Shown here: piece after piece, positions 15,049 to 22,158 of the stretch
Layout of the letters: the number at the start of each line of letters is the position of its first letter
Numbering within the stretch: the first letter of the stretch is position 1
DNA from: Actinomycetes bacterium
GTDB lineage: Bacteria > Actinomycetota > Acidimicrobiia > Acidimicrobiales > JAMCQF01
DNA: 47,285 bases
Assembly (NCBI GenBank): GCA_021851885.1
Contig: JAJZBS010000012.1
Span: 1-47,285 of the forward strand
Direction: 5' to 3'
The notes under the pieces: model-generated
Database searches by the model: none
Told to the model about the DNA's origin: nothing
What the model saw: only the letters and a program-made list of their open reading frames with translations
Translations under genes and position numbers: made by a program

Positions 15049-15828
15049 TCAGGATGCGGGGTGGCAGAACGGGCGCCGGCGCTCGGCTAGAGAGCTGATG
15101 TCATCTTGCAACTGGTCGACAGCGACTTCCGGGCCGCGGCCCGCCTCGATGAACTCGGCGGGGATCACCGCCCACGCCTCGGTGCAATAGGCAGCAAGCC
15201 ACGGGTACGACACCGCCGTCACGGCCCCCCACGTGACAGCGTACGCCCACTGGGGGTCGTAGCCGGCCAACAGGATGGCGTGCCCGCCGACCGGCCTGTC
15301 GCCGGTGTACGTCCACGGCAGGCCGGCAGCGAACTGCCGCTCCGCCGACGCTGGCAGCGCGACGCCCAGGTAGGCGAACCCGTACGCGGCCACCGCCTGG
15401 TGCACGTCGAGCAGGCTGGTGTGATCCACCGGCGCGAACGCTGCGATCCGGTTCCCGTCGAACAGGCCGTGCTGCTGCCATGCGGTGAGGACATCCGCCT
15501 CGACGCAGCCGGTGTCCGCGCCGCCGGTCAACGCCAGGTACTGGGCCACGGCCTGGTTTGCGTCCGGTGTCGGGTCCGAGGTGCCGACCTCGGCGTTGGC
15601 GGCCATGACCGCGTGCGCCGCCGCGGCGATCGTGCAGTCCCCGACCGGCACACTGCCGTGCGCGGTGAGCGTCGGGTCCGGGCCGTTGCCGAGCATCAGC
15701 CAGTCCCCCACCGCCGGCACCGGGCGCTGCTCCGGTGGTGCGGGGAGCCGGCCGTGGGCGTACACCTTCAGCTCGGCGACCTCGTTCTGGCGGATCGGGT
15801 CGAGCGCCCCGCGCAGCAGCCCGGTCAC
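15049..15828 (-). CDS. Papain-like cysteine peptidase
   Basis: 259 residues, GTG start in a GTGA overlap with the holin-like gene. The Cys is in VPVGDCTIAAAAHAVMAAN, the His in PVGGHAILLAGYD, and a papain-type turn follows as YAVTWGAVTAVSYPWL, with Thr where papains have Asn (NSWG). The overall fold fits C1/C39 peptidases. It may cut host surface protein or peptide cross-links at entry or lysis; the position beside the holin favours lysis, the tail genes downstream favour a virion role. Loss of the Asn does not by itself rule out activity. Confidence 0.7.
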   Translation of the reverse strand: MTGLLRGALDPIRQNEVAELKVYAHGRLPAPPEQRPVPAVGDWLMLGNGPDPTLTAHGSVPVGDCTIAAAAHAVMAANAEVGTSDPTPDANQAVAQYLALTGGADTGCVEADVLTAWQQHGLFDGNRIAAFAPVDHTSLLDVHQAVAAYGFAYLGVALPASAERQFAAGLPWTYTGDRPVGGHAILLAGYDPQWAYAVTWGAVTAVSYPWLAAYCTEAWAVIPAEFIEAGRGPEVAVDQLQDDISSLAERRRPFCHPAS

Positions 15829-16169
15829 GCGCCGGCCGGCGGTGTGACGGCGGCTGGCGCCGGCTTGACGTGGTGGGCGCCGACCCTGGTCAGCGCCGTT
15901 TCCACGACCGAACCACGAAAGTACGCCCCGTAGGTCACCTGGCTCCCGGCCGCCACGAGGGCGACCAGCTCCACCAGCGGCGTCGTCTCGAACGACGCCC
16001 CCGCCAACACGATGCCGACCACCGCGACAGCGGCCGACACCACCAGGGCGATCAGCTGCTTCACCTGGGCAGACATCTTGGCGGTCTTGAGTAGCGACAC
16101 GATCGGCGGCACGACAGCCGACCCGACAGCGGAGATGGTGCCGACCTCGATCGGCGTCAGATTGGTCAT
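15825..16169 (-). CDS. Holin candidate
   Basis: 114 residues with two to three membrane spans: IEVGTISAVGSAVVPPIVSLL, LIALVVSAAVAVVGIVLAGA and TPLVELVALVAAGSQVTYGAYF. This layout is frequent in actinophage holins. ATG at 16169 overlaps the stop of the displaced 3' end of the phospholipase D-like gene, showing which gene originally came before it. Holins open the membrane for the lysozyme encoded at 18734-19612. Confidence 0.65.
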   Translation of the reverse strand: MTNLTPIEVGTISAVGSAVVPPIVSLLKTAKMSAQVKQLIALVVSAAVAVVGIVLAGASFETTPLVELVALVAAGSQVTYGAYFRGSVVETALTRVGAHHVKPAPAAVTPPAGA

Positions 16170-16264
16170 TGGGGGGCTCCTTGCTTGAGCATGTGGGCGT
16201 GGACCACATCGATCCGGGCTCGCGCCTCTGCAGCCACGTAGGCGTCACGGATCACGGTCAGCTG
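16166..16264 (-). pseudogene. Displaced 3' end of the phospholipase D-like gene
   Basis: 33 codons reading QLTVIRD..., [14 protein letters not shown] and a stop. They match the last residues of the intact gene at 16761-17297 (QLSVLRD..., [14 protein letters not shown]) but differ at many third positions. The stop overlaps the holin ATG, the usual junction type here, so this is the original end of the gene, cut off by the inserted HNH element. Confidence 0.85.
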
Positions 16265-16287
16265 GTGCGTTTAGACTTGATGGGTAA

Positions 16288-16785
16288 ATGGATGCGTGTG
16301 CGTGTGGGTGTGGGCAGATCCCAGTCCGAGGCCGCTTTGTCCGTGGTCACCAGTTTCGGGATGCCGCTATCCGAGAGAAGCGTGCGGCATCCCTGCGGGG
16401 TCGTCCCCTGAGCGCAGCCCACCGAGCGGCCCTTTCCCGGGTGCGCACTGGCGTGGTGTTCACGCCAGAACGGCGTGCCGCTGTCGCAGCGGGCCGCATG
16501 GCCGGAGACTCTCGTCCGCTGTACCGCGTGGAGGACCGAGGGTTCACCACGCCCTGCTGGGTCTGGAATCGGGCCCTCTTGAAGACTGGCTATGGGGCTG
16601 TTCGGCGCGGTGGACGCAACTTTCGAGCCCACCGCTGGGTCTACGAACAGCATGGCGGCGCCATCGCCGCGGGGCTGGTCCTGGATCACCTGTGTGTCGT
16701 CAAGGCATGCGTCAACCCGGACCACCTTGAGCCCGTCACTCGCGCCGAGAACACTCGGCGTCATTTTGGGAGCCGTCCAACCTGA
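16288..16785 (+). CDS. HNH endonuclease inserted on the opposite strand
   Basis: 165 residues on the plus strand within a minus-strand operon. N-terminal zinc element ([20 protein letters not shown]), NUMOD-like region ([21 protein letters not shown]...[12 protein letters not shown]), then the HNH core: [33 protein letters not shown] and [20 protein letters not shown]. All core residues are present. Its last 25 bases overlap the 3' end of the phospholipase D-like gene in antisense. It splits that gene from its former end, so it is probably a homing element. Start ATG at 16288; no strong ribosome site. Confidence 0.9.
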   Translation: MDACACGCGQIPVRGRFVRGHQFRDAAIREKRAASLRGRPLSAAHRAALSRVRTGVVFTPERRAAVAAGRMAGDSRPLYRVEDRGFTTPCWVWNRALLKTGYGAVRRGGRNFRAHRWVYEQHGGAIAAGLVLDHLCVVKACVNPDHLEPVTRAENTRRHFGSRPT

Positions 16786-17297
16786 AGCATGTGGGCGTGG
16801 ATGCAGTCAATGCGTGCCCGAGCTTCGGCTGCGATGAAGGGGTCCCTCAGCACAGAAAGTTGGTTGTCTTGCTGCGTCTCGCCCGAGTCGGACCAGTTCG
16901 TCGAGCCGGTCACCACGTCGAGCCCGTCGACGATCAGCAACTTCATGTGCATGATCGCCCCCTTCTCGCTGCGCCCCACCGCCATGCTGTTCGCCGGGAA
17001 GGCAGCCTTGGCGAGCAGCGCCCGCTCGTGGACGCCGCCGGCCTGGGACGAGTCCAAGGTGAGCTGCACGAAGATGTGCTCGTCGTCCAACTTGGTGTGC
17101 AGCGCGTTGCACAGGTCGTCGTCGTCGAAGCCGAACATCGCGACCACGAGACTCTTGGTGGCCGACACCGCCAAGTCCACGAGCACCCCGTGCACGTCAT
17201 CCACAGGGCTGTAGAACGTGAGGGCGTTGCCGGGATAGCCGACCACGAACGGCGAGTGCTTGTACTTGGCGAGCACCGACAGGTCAGGGAGTGCCAT
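16761..17297 (-). CDS. Phospholipase D-like protein with imported 3' end
   Basis: 178 residues. One HKD motif is present: [23 protein letters not shown] (His, Lys, then Asp and the Asn/Ser set), preceded by [16 protein letters not shown] and [15 protein letters not shown], so the enzyme should act as a dimer like small Nuc-type PLD nucleases. No signal peptide. It may be a nuclease or lipid-cleaving enzyme; its place among membrane proteins next to the holin hints at lysis. The last 33 codons are a divergent version of those left at 16166-16264 and end in the HNH element. ATG at 17297 overlaps the upstream stop. Confidence 0.82.
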   Translation of the reverse strand: MALPDLSVLAKYKHSPFVVGYPGNALTFYSPVDDVHGVLVDLAVSATKSLVVAMFGFDDDDLCNALHTKLDDEHIFVQLTLDSSQAGGVHERALLAKAAFPANSMAVGRSEKGAIMHMKLLIVDGLDVVTGSTNWSDSGETQQDNQLSVLRDPFIAAEARARIDCIHAHMLQVGRLPK

Positions 17298-17404
17298 CAA
17301 TGCCACCTCCCGCAGTAGATGCAGGGCCCTTCGCCGTCGGGGTAGGTCGCCACGCCGAGCCGGTGCAGGAACCGCCGCCACGGAGACTGGTCGCGGTAGG
17401 TCAT
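17297..17404 (-). CDS. Short zinc-knuckle peptide (35 aa)
   Basis: 35 residues: [20 protein letters not shown] then [14 protein letters not shown] overlaps at both ends support it. The CxxC...H end is a possible half zinc site. Function unknown. Confidence 0.6.
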   Translation of the reverse strand: MTYRDQSPWRRFLHRLGVATYPDGEGPCIYCGRWH

Positions 17405-17715
17405 CTCACGAGCGCCTTCCCGATGACCACGCCGGTCCAGGTGCCAGCGAAGTTCGCGGCCGACACCGAGGCGACGATGACCAATGACCGCTTGTTGCGC
17501 CAGCCGTGTTTGAGGATCGAGTCCAACGCAAGCACCGAGCAGATCAGGCTCGCCAGCCATCCGGCCACGTCCATGGCGCCGGCCAGGTTCGGCTGAAAAT
17601 GGGACTCGAACACGACCATGGCGGTGCCGAGCAGATCGGCTGCGAACATCGCGAGGAACGAGGCGCCGGCCGCTTTCCACAACGGCATCCGGTGGACGGG
17701 GGGAACGTCGGTCAT
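17401..17715 (-). CDS. Three-span membrane protein (holin-like)
   Basis: 104 residues: [41 protein letters not shown] and [22 protein letters not shown] are three membrane spans, the layout of class I holins. ATG at 17715, stop overlaps the next start. Either this or the protein at 15825-16169 could be the holin, with the other as partner or antiholin. Confidence 0.65.
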   Translation of the reverse strand: MTDVPPVHRMPLWKAAGASFLAMFAADLLGTAMVVFESHFQPNLAGAMDVAGWLASLICSVLALDSILKHGWRNKRSLVIVASVSAANFAGTWTGVVIGKALVR

Positions 17716-18020
17716 GGCCGCTCAACTCCGTGGTGGTCGAGCAGCGCCTCCAGGTGCGCCAAGATGACGGCGTTGGTCTGCTCGTTACGGTCGACGCGCC
17801 GCAAGATCGTGGCGTCCCGACGCGTCTGGGAGAACATGGCGATGCCGACCACCGACTCGATCAGCAACGCCATGTAGACGCCGCCAGGTTCCACCACGAG
17901 CGCACGAACCCGTTGCCGGCGAACCAGCCAACGGCGGACGATGCGCTGCACCTGCCACGACAGCTCCTCGCCGAGCGTGAGCCGGTCGCTGGTCGCCGGG
18001 TCCGTGAACGTTCGTCTCAC
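17712..18020 (-). CDS. Single-span membrane protein
   Basis: 102 residues; GTG start in a GTGA overlap. Basic N-terminal half (QRIVRRWLVRRQRVR), one span (GGVYMALLIESVVGIAMF) and a coiled tail with RRDATILRRVDRNEQTNAVILAHLEALL. Seen as part of a run of four small membrane proteins between lysozyme and PLD genes. Possibly a spanin-like or lysis-timing factor; no family recognised. Confidence 0.65.
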   Translation of the reverse strand: MRRTFTDPATSDRLTLGEELSWQVQRIVRRWLVRRQRVRALVVEPGGVYMALLIESVVGIAMFSQTRRDATILRRVDRNEQTNAVILAHLEALLDHHGVERP

Positions 18021-18352
18021 CGCTGGCTCGGGTCCGGCGGGCAGCCGGCGAGCAGCGGCGGGGGCGCATGCCCGGTCGCCGCCGCCAAGATCCGGTCCTC
18101 ATGGTTGTACAAGCACTCCTGCACCCGCACCAGAAGTTGCGTCCGCTCCCGGGCGGCCTGGACCAGTTGCCGGTCCAGCAGGTTCTCGTCGTGGATCGTG
18201 ACGGCCCCGAGCACGATCAGCAGCCCGCTCACCACGACAGCGCTGGCCGCCATCAGGCGGATCTGCCAGCGGGTGGTCCGCTCTGTCGCCGCCATCAGCT
18301 TCTCCGCCGCCTCCCTACCGGCCTCGACCCGCACCCTGGTCCGCTCGGTCAT
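18017..18352 (-). CDS. Single-span membrane protein with helical flanks
   Basis: 111 residues from ATG 18352 (ATGA overlap). A helical N-terminus (EAGREAAEKLMAATERTTRW), one span (LMAASAVVVSGLLIVLGAV) and a C-terminal helix (RQLVQAARERTQLLVRVQECLYNHEDRI). Function unknown; lysis cassette by position. Confidence 0.65.
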   Translation of the reverse strand: MTERTRVRVEAGREAAEKLMAATERTTRWQIRLMAASAVVVSGLLIVLGAVTIHDENLLDRQLVQAARERTQLLVRVQECLYNHEDRILAAATGHAPPPLLAGCPPDPSQR

Positions 18353-18729
18353 GTCCGCGCCTTCTGAACTTGGGCGAGCACCGCCGCCGTTGTGTGGTCG
18401 ATCCGGTCCGCCAATGTGACGAACCCGTGGTCGACCCGTTTCGTCAGCTCCTCGACAGCGGCGCGCTGGGTGACTTGCTCGTTGAGCCGGCCGATCTCCG
18501 CCTTCGCCTCGACCAGCAGCGCACGCAGTTCGGTCTGCTGCCCGGTGAGCACATCGATTTGGTGTTGCTGCTCCGCGTTCTGCGCCTGCAACGCTGTCGC
18601 CAGCTCCCGCCATGTGGCGAGCGCCGGCTCGACCCGGCCGGACCGGCCGGCCCGGTAGGCGACCCCGCCGACCGTGCCCGCGGCGACCGCGACAGCGGCG
18701 AGGACTTCGAGGAGCTGGTAGAGGCTCAC
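18349..18729 (-). CDS. Membrane-anchored coiled-coil protein
   Basis: 126 residues; GTG at 18729. An N-terminal span (LLEVLAAVAVAAGTVGGVAY) is followed by about 90 residues of coiled coil (ATALQAQNAEQQHQIDVLTG, EAKAEIGRLNEQV). The layout resembles i-spanin-like or tail-anchored lysis proteins. It lies four bases after the lysozyme gene. Confidence 0.65.
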   Translation of the reverse strand: MSLYQLLEVLAAVAVAAGTVGGVAYRAGRSGRVEPALATWRELATALQAQNAEQQHQIDVLTGQQTELRALLVEAKAEIGRLNEQVTQRAAVEELTKRVDHGFVTLADRIDHTTAAVLAQVQKART

Positions 18730-18733
18730 AGGT

Positions 18734-19612
18734 TCAGGCGGTGAGCGCGGCGATCTGCTGCGGGGAGAACGTCACGATGTCGGTCGGGGCGCCGATGGCG
18801 GCGAGTTTCGCTTGCCACACTTTCAGGTCGGCGGGGTCGTGGACGGGGACGGCGTGGCCGCCATCGACCAGGTAGACGGTGGCTTGGTCGATGGCGCGGG
18901 CGAGGAACGGGGGCATGCGCTTCTCCTTCGGTGACGGTCTCGGCTTCGGTGACGGCGGCGCGGTGACGGTGAACAGCCGGTCGAACGCGGCCTGGTCAAA
19001 GCACACGTTCACATCGCACGGGCTGATGTTCGCGACCGCAGCAGACGACGTGTACTGGCGGGCGGTGTAGGCCGTCCAACCGGAGAACGGCTGGAACCAG
19101 CCGGGTGTCACCCCAGCGACGATCTGTCGCGGGTTCCCGGCGCCGGGCACGTAGTTCGGCCAGATCAGCCCGCACCTCGACGCCCGGACCGACACCCCGG
19201 CGGACGCCGCGACCCACGCGGCGGTGTACACCGAGACAGGGGCGTGCGGGGCGAGAACAGCCAACTCGGCCAGGAAGTCGTCGACGACCGCGGCGGCCGG
19301 GATCTGCCCGTTGTCGGCCTCCCAGTCCAACATCAACGGCACGCCCAGACCGCCGCACACGGTTTGGACGACCCCGGCGAAGTGCTGCGCCTGCGCCTGC
19401 CCGGAGCCGGTCTGGTCGAGGAAGTGGTAGGCCATCGTCGGCAGGCCGGCGGCTTTCGCGGCCGCCCAGTTCGCGGCGAACAGCCCGTCGACGAACCCGA
19501 TCCCTTGCGACGCCTTCGCCGACACCGCGCACATCCCCTCCTGCTTCGCCAGCGCCGCGTCCAACGCGACGCCGTTCGTGTTCGACACGTCAGGGAACAA
19601 CAAAGCCGCCAT
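18734..19612 (-). CDS. GH25 lysozyme (endolysin)
   Basis: 292 residues. The GH25 barrel is clear: FPDVSNTNG at the start, VSAKASQGIGFVD, AAKAAGLPTMAYHFLD, VPLMLDWEADNG (catalytic Asp and Glu), VSVYTAAWVAAS, and ARQYTSSAAVANISPCDVNV near the end of the domain (about residue 210). A Pro-rich linker and a 60-residue C-terminal unit (VYLVDGGHAVPVHDPADLKVW) follow, probably for wall binding. No signal peptide, so release needs the holin. ATG shares one base with the preceding stop. Confidence 0.9.
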   Translation of the reverse strand: MAALLFPDVSNTNGVALDAALAKQEGMCAVSAKASQGIGFVDGLFAANWAAAKAAGLPTMAYHFLDQTGSGQAQAQHFAGVVQTVCGGLGVPLMLDWEADNGQIPAAAVVDDFLAELAVLAPHAPVSVYTAAWVAASAGVSVRASRCGLIWPNYVPGAGNPRQIVAGVTPGWFQPFSGWTAYTARQYTSSAAVANISPCDVNVCFDQAAFDRLFTVTAPPSPKPRPSPKEKRMPPFLARAIDQATVYLVDGGHAVPVHDPADLKVWQAKLAAIGAPTDIVTFSPQQIAALTA

Positions 19613-20370
19613 CACGCACCTCCGCAAGCGTTGTGCCACACGATCATCACGGTCCGGCCGGACGGCGCCCCGGCCGCGCAGACCGTCGCGGTGCCGGCAC
19701 GCTCCTGCGCGACGGTCTGCACCCAGTTCGACCACAGTGCGTCCGCCGGGACCAGGCGGGCCGGCACCCATCGCCGGTCCGGTCGCTCCAACCAGATGTT
19801 GGTGAAACGGGCGGTCCTGAAGTCCGGCCACGGGATCTGCGGCTGCCAACCCTCCGCCACCCACTCCACCGTCCGGGACACCGGCCCGCAGTAGCGGACC
19901 CGGGTCGCCCACCACCAACGCTGACGGGCGTCCACGAGACTCAGCCGCCACTCGCATGTGCCGGTGGAGATGACCGCCGTGCGCACCCGGTCGCCGGGGC
20001 GGACCGGGGCGCCTATCCACTGCGGGACGCAGCCGCGGCCGGGCTGGCGGCCGTAGGGGCAGGTCGTCCACCACGGGCTGTCCCCACCGGCCGCCTGGGG
20101 GGCGACCGAGACCCCGGTCTGGATGAGGGCGACGCCGGTCGCCCCGTACACCCCCACCCACATGTTGACCTGCGACGCCCACGCCGATCCGGCCGCGACC
20201 GCCGGCACAGCGAGCGTCGCGACCGTCCCGGTGTAGCCCGTGGCTGTCAGGTCGGCCCCCGCCCAGTACGCCCCGGACTGCCCTTCCGGCGCTGGCCGCC
20301 CCGCTGTGGGGGCACCGACACCAACGGTGATGGCGGCCGCGCCGAGCACGGCGGCGAGAACACGTCTCAT
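19612..20370 (-). CDS. Secreted eqolisin-like (peptidase G1) protein
   Basis: 252 residues after GAAGGAGGAT. A signal peptide (MRRVLAAVLGAAAITVGVGA, cut likely near APTAGRPA) precedes a beta-sandwich of the G1 glutamic peptidase type: GAYWAGADLTATGYTGTVATL, MWVGVYGATGVALIQTGVSV (Gln of the catalytic pair) and SRTVEWVAEGWQPQIPWPDF, the family's AEWIVE position with the Glu. Six or more cysteines in the mature part suggest disulfides outside the cell. Eqolisins are known from fungi, archaea and bacteria; one in a phage tail-lysis region is unusual. It may digest surface protein or be a lysogenic-conversion factor. Confidence 0.7.
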   Translation of the reverse strand: MRRVLAAVLGAAAITVGVGAPTAGRPAPEGQSGAYWAGADLTATGYTGTVATLAVPAVAAGSAWASQVNMWVGVYGATGVALIQTGVSVAPQAAGGDSPWWTTCPYGRQPGRGCVPQWIGAPVRPGDRVRTAVISTGTCEWRLSLVDARQRWWWATRVRYCGPVSRTVEWVAEGWQPQIPWPDFRTARFTNIWLERPDRRWVPARLVPADALWSNWVQTVAQERAGTATVCAAGAPSGRTVMIVWHNACGGA

Positions 20371-20398
20371 ACCTATCCTCCTTCTCGGGGGGCCCCCG

Positions 20399-20917
20399 TC
20401 AGGCGAGCTTGCCGAGCACCACCCGGTCGGAGATCGACGGGCCTGCCCCCCGCGCCACGAACACCACATCCCCGGCGGCCGGCGTGTACGAGGCGAGGTA
20501 GCGGACACCGGGCGTGAGGTACTGGGTCTGCCGGAGGGTTTGGGTGCCGTCCAGGTACACGTCCAACGTGTTGGCGGACACGACTGTGGCGCCGCTCGCC
20601 TGCGACGACGGGAGCTCCGGGATGACGCCGACCGTGTACGGGCCGGCGCCGTTGACCGATGTGACGCGCACTGTCTGGTCGGTTGACGCCAGGGTGCCGA
20701 CGAGCAGCAGGTCGTTGAAGATCGGCGCGGCTGTGACAGACAGGCTCGTCGCCCCGGCCGCCGCGGCAGCGGCCAGCGTGGATGAGAACCCGCCGTGCAA
20801 TACGTAGACCACACCCCACTGGGTGGGGGCGGTCGTGAACGGGTCTCCGACCAGGTACCGCCGCAACGCCTGCGCTGTCGCGTTCGGGCCGACCCCAACA
20901 CCCGGGGTGCGTCTCAC
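20399..20917 (-). CDS. Minor tail/virion-associated protein
   Basis: 172 residues from a GTG that overlaps the upstream stop. Starts VRRTPGVGVGPNATAQALRRYLVGDPFTTAPT; the second half contains a beta module (AAAAAAGATSLSVTA...VRVTSVNGAGPYTVGV) repeated in other structural proteins of this phage, e.g. the tail tube and connector. The C-terminus (YLTPGVRYLASYTPAAGDVV) fits a tail-tip protein. Confidence 0.72.
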   Translation of the reverse strand: MRRTPGVGVGPNATAQALRRYLVGDPFTTAPTQWGVVYVLHGGFSSTLAAAAAAGATSLSVTAAPIFNDLLLVGTLASTDQTVRVTSVNGAGPYTVGVIPELPSSQASGATVVSANTLDVYLDGTQTLRQTQYLTPGVRYLASYTPAAGDVVFVARGAGPSISDRVVLGKLA

Positions 20918-22158
20918 GCCACGACCCGGCCGGTGATCGTGCATGTGTCCGCGTAGCTGACGTTGAACGAGACGGTATCAATCACCACGAATATGTTGTT
21001 GAGCCCCACCCTTGGCCGGGTGATCGAGACTTTCTGGTCCACATCGAAGATCGGGTTGGGCGGGATGTCGATCGAGATCTGCCATGCAGCGGCGAGTGCC
21101 GCCTGGAGGTCGTTGTTGGCCATCTCCTGCGCCTGCGCTGTCGATGTGGGCAGGTTGGTGGACACGAACTGGGGGATGTCGCCCATGCCCCCATCGACGT
21201 AGGTTGGGCTGCTCGGGTTCGTGTCCCCGGCCGAGGCGAGGACCGGCTGGCTGTTACCCGAGGCGGTGTACGGGGCGTTCGATGTGCCGGTACCGGTGAC
21301 GAACACGTCGTTGTAGATCCCGTCGCGGGTCATCGTGATCGTCGTCGCGACCGGCGTCGAGTAGGGGGAGCCGAACAGTTGCGCGGACCCGCCGCCGGAC
21401 CCGGCGCCGCCGGCGCCGAAGATCGCGGTCTCCTGGTCGGTGAAGTTCCAGAAGATCGGCTGCGTGGCGGGGTCCGGGATCGGGTAGCCGGTCACGACAC
21501 CGTTCACGTCGAAGAACAGTTCGTAGCCGACCGCGTTCGCCATGTCCAACGCCGCCTGCCACGGGTCCGAGCCCTGCCCGTAAGAGGCGACAGGGACGGT
21601 CGCGTCGGTGGGGACGATGTTGTAGGTGAGCGCCGGCGGCCGCGGCCCCCACACCTGGTTGAGCAACGCCATGATCTCGGCGACGAAGTTCCCGGACGGG
21701 GTGGCGGGGAAGTTGTACGGCTGTAGGAACGCCCGCTGCGAGATCACCCATGACCGGTCGTAGACGGCCAATGTGAGGGCGAGGTCGTTCACGGTGTCTT
21801 GGACAGTGGTGGTGGCGATCGCGAACAGGCCGAGCGGAACCCACTGTTGGATTTCGGCGGTCTTGCCGCCGGTGGGGAGGCTGGCGATGCCGATCTCGAT
21901 GAACACTTCGTTGCCGAACGGGGCGAGCAGGCTCGACGGGGCGACGGGGAGGATCGGTGGTGGGGGGATCGACGGGACGACCTGCATGGTGATGGTGCCT
22001 TGGCGGCGGAACTCGCTGTTGCGGTCGACGGTGACGGCGAGGGCGGAGACTGGGAGGGTGGTGGTGGTGGGGGCGCCGCCGCTGTAGACGGTGAGCCTGG
22101 ACGCGACGAGCGTGGCGCCGTATCTGAGGGTGTCGACAAAGCCTGCTGTGTAGGCCAT
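20914..22158 (-). CDS. Minor tail protein (tail-tip hub type)
   Basis: 414 residues from ATG 22158. Contains SRLTVYSGGAPTTTTLPVSALAVTVDRNSEFRRQGTI, a long middle (DPWQAALDMANAVGYELFFDVNGVVTGYPIPDP) typical of baseplate hub proteins, and VDQKVSITRPRVGLNNIFVVIDTVSFNVSY near the end, as in hub/Tal-like tail proteins that assemble below the distal tail protein. It follows the large minor tail protein with a one-base overlap. Confidence 0.8.
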   Translation of the reverse strand: MAYTAGFVDTLRYGATLVASRLTVYSGGAPTTTTLPVSALAVTVDRNSEFRRQGTITMQVVPSIPPPPILPVAPSSLLAPFGNEVFIEIGIASLPTGGKTAEIQQWVPLGLFAIATTTVQDTVNDLALTLAVYDRSWVISQRAFLQPYNFPATPSGNFVAEIMALLNQVWGPRPPALTYNIVPTDATVPVASYGQGSDPWQAALDMANAVGYELFFDVNGVVTGYPIPDPATQPIFWNFTDQETAIFGAGGAGSGGGSAQLFGSPYSTPVATTITMTRDGIYNDVFVTGTGTSNAPYTASGNSQPVLASAGDTNPSSPTYVDGGMGDIPQFVSTNLPTSTAQAQEMANNDLQAALAAAWQISIDIPPNPIFDVDQKVSITRPRVGLNNIFVVIDTVSFNVSYADTCTITGRVVA

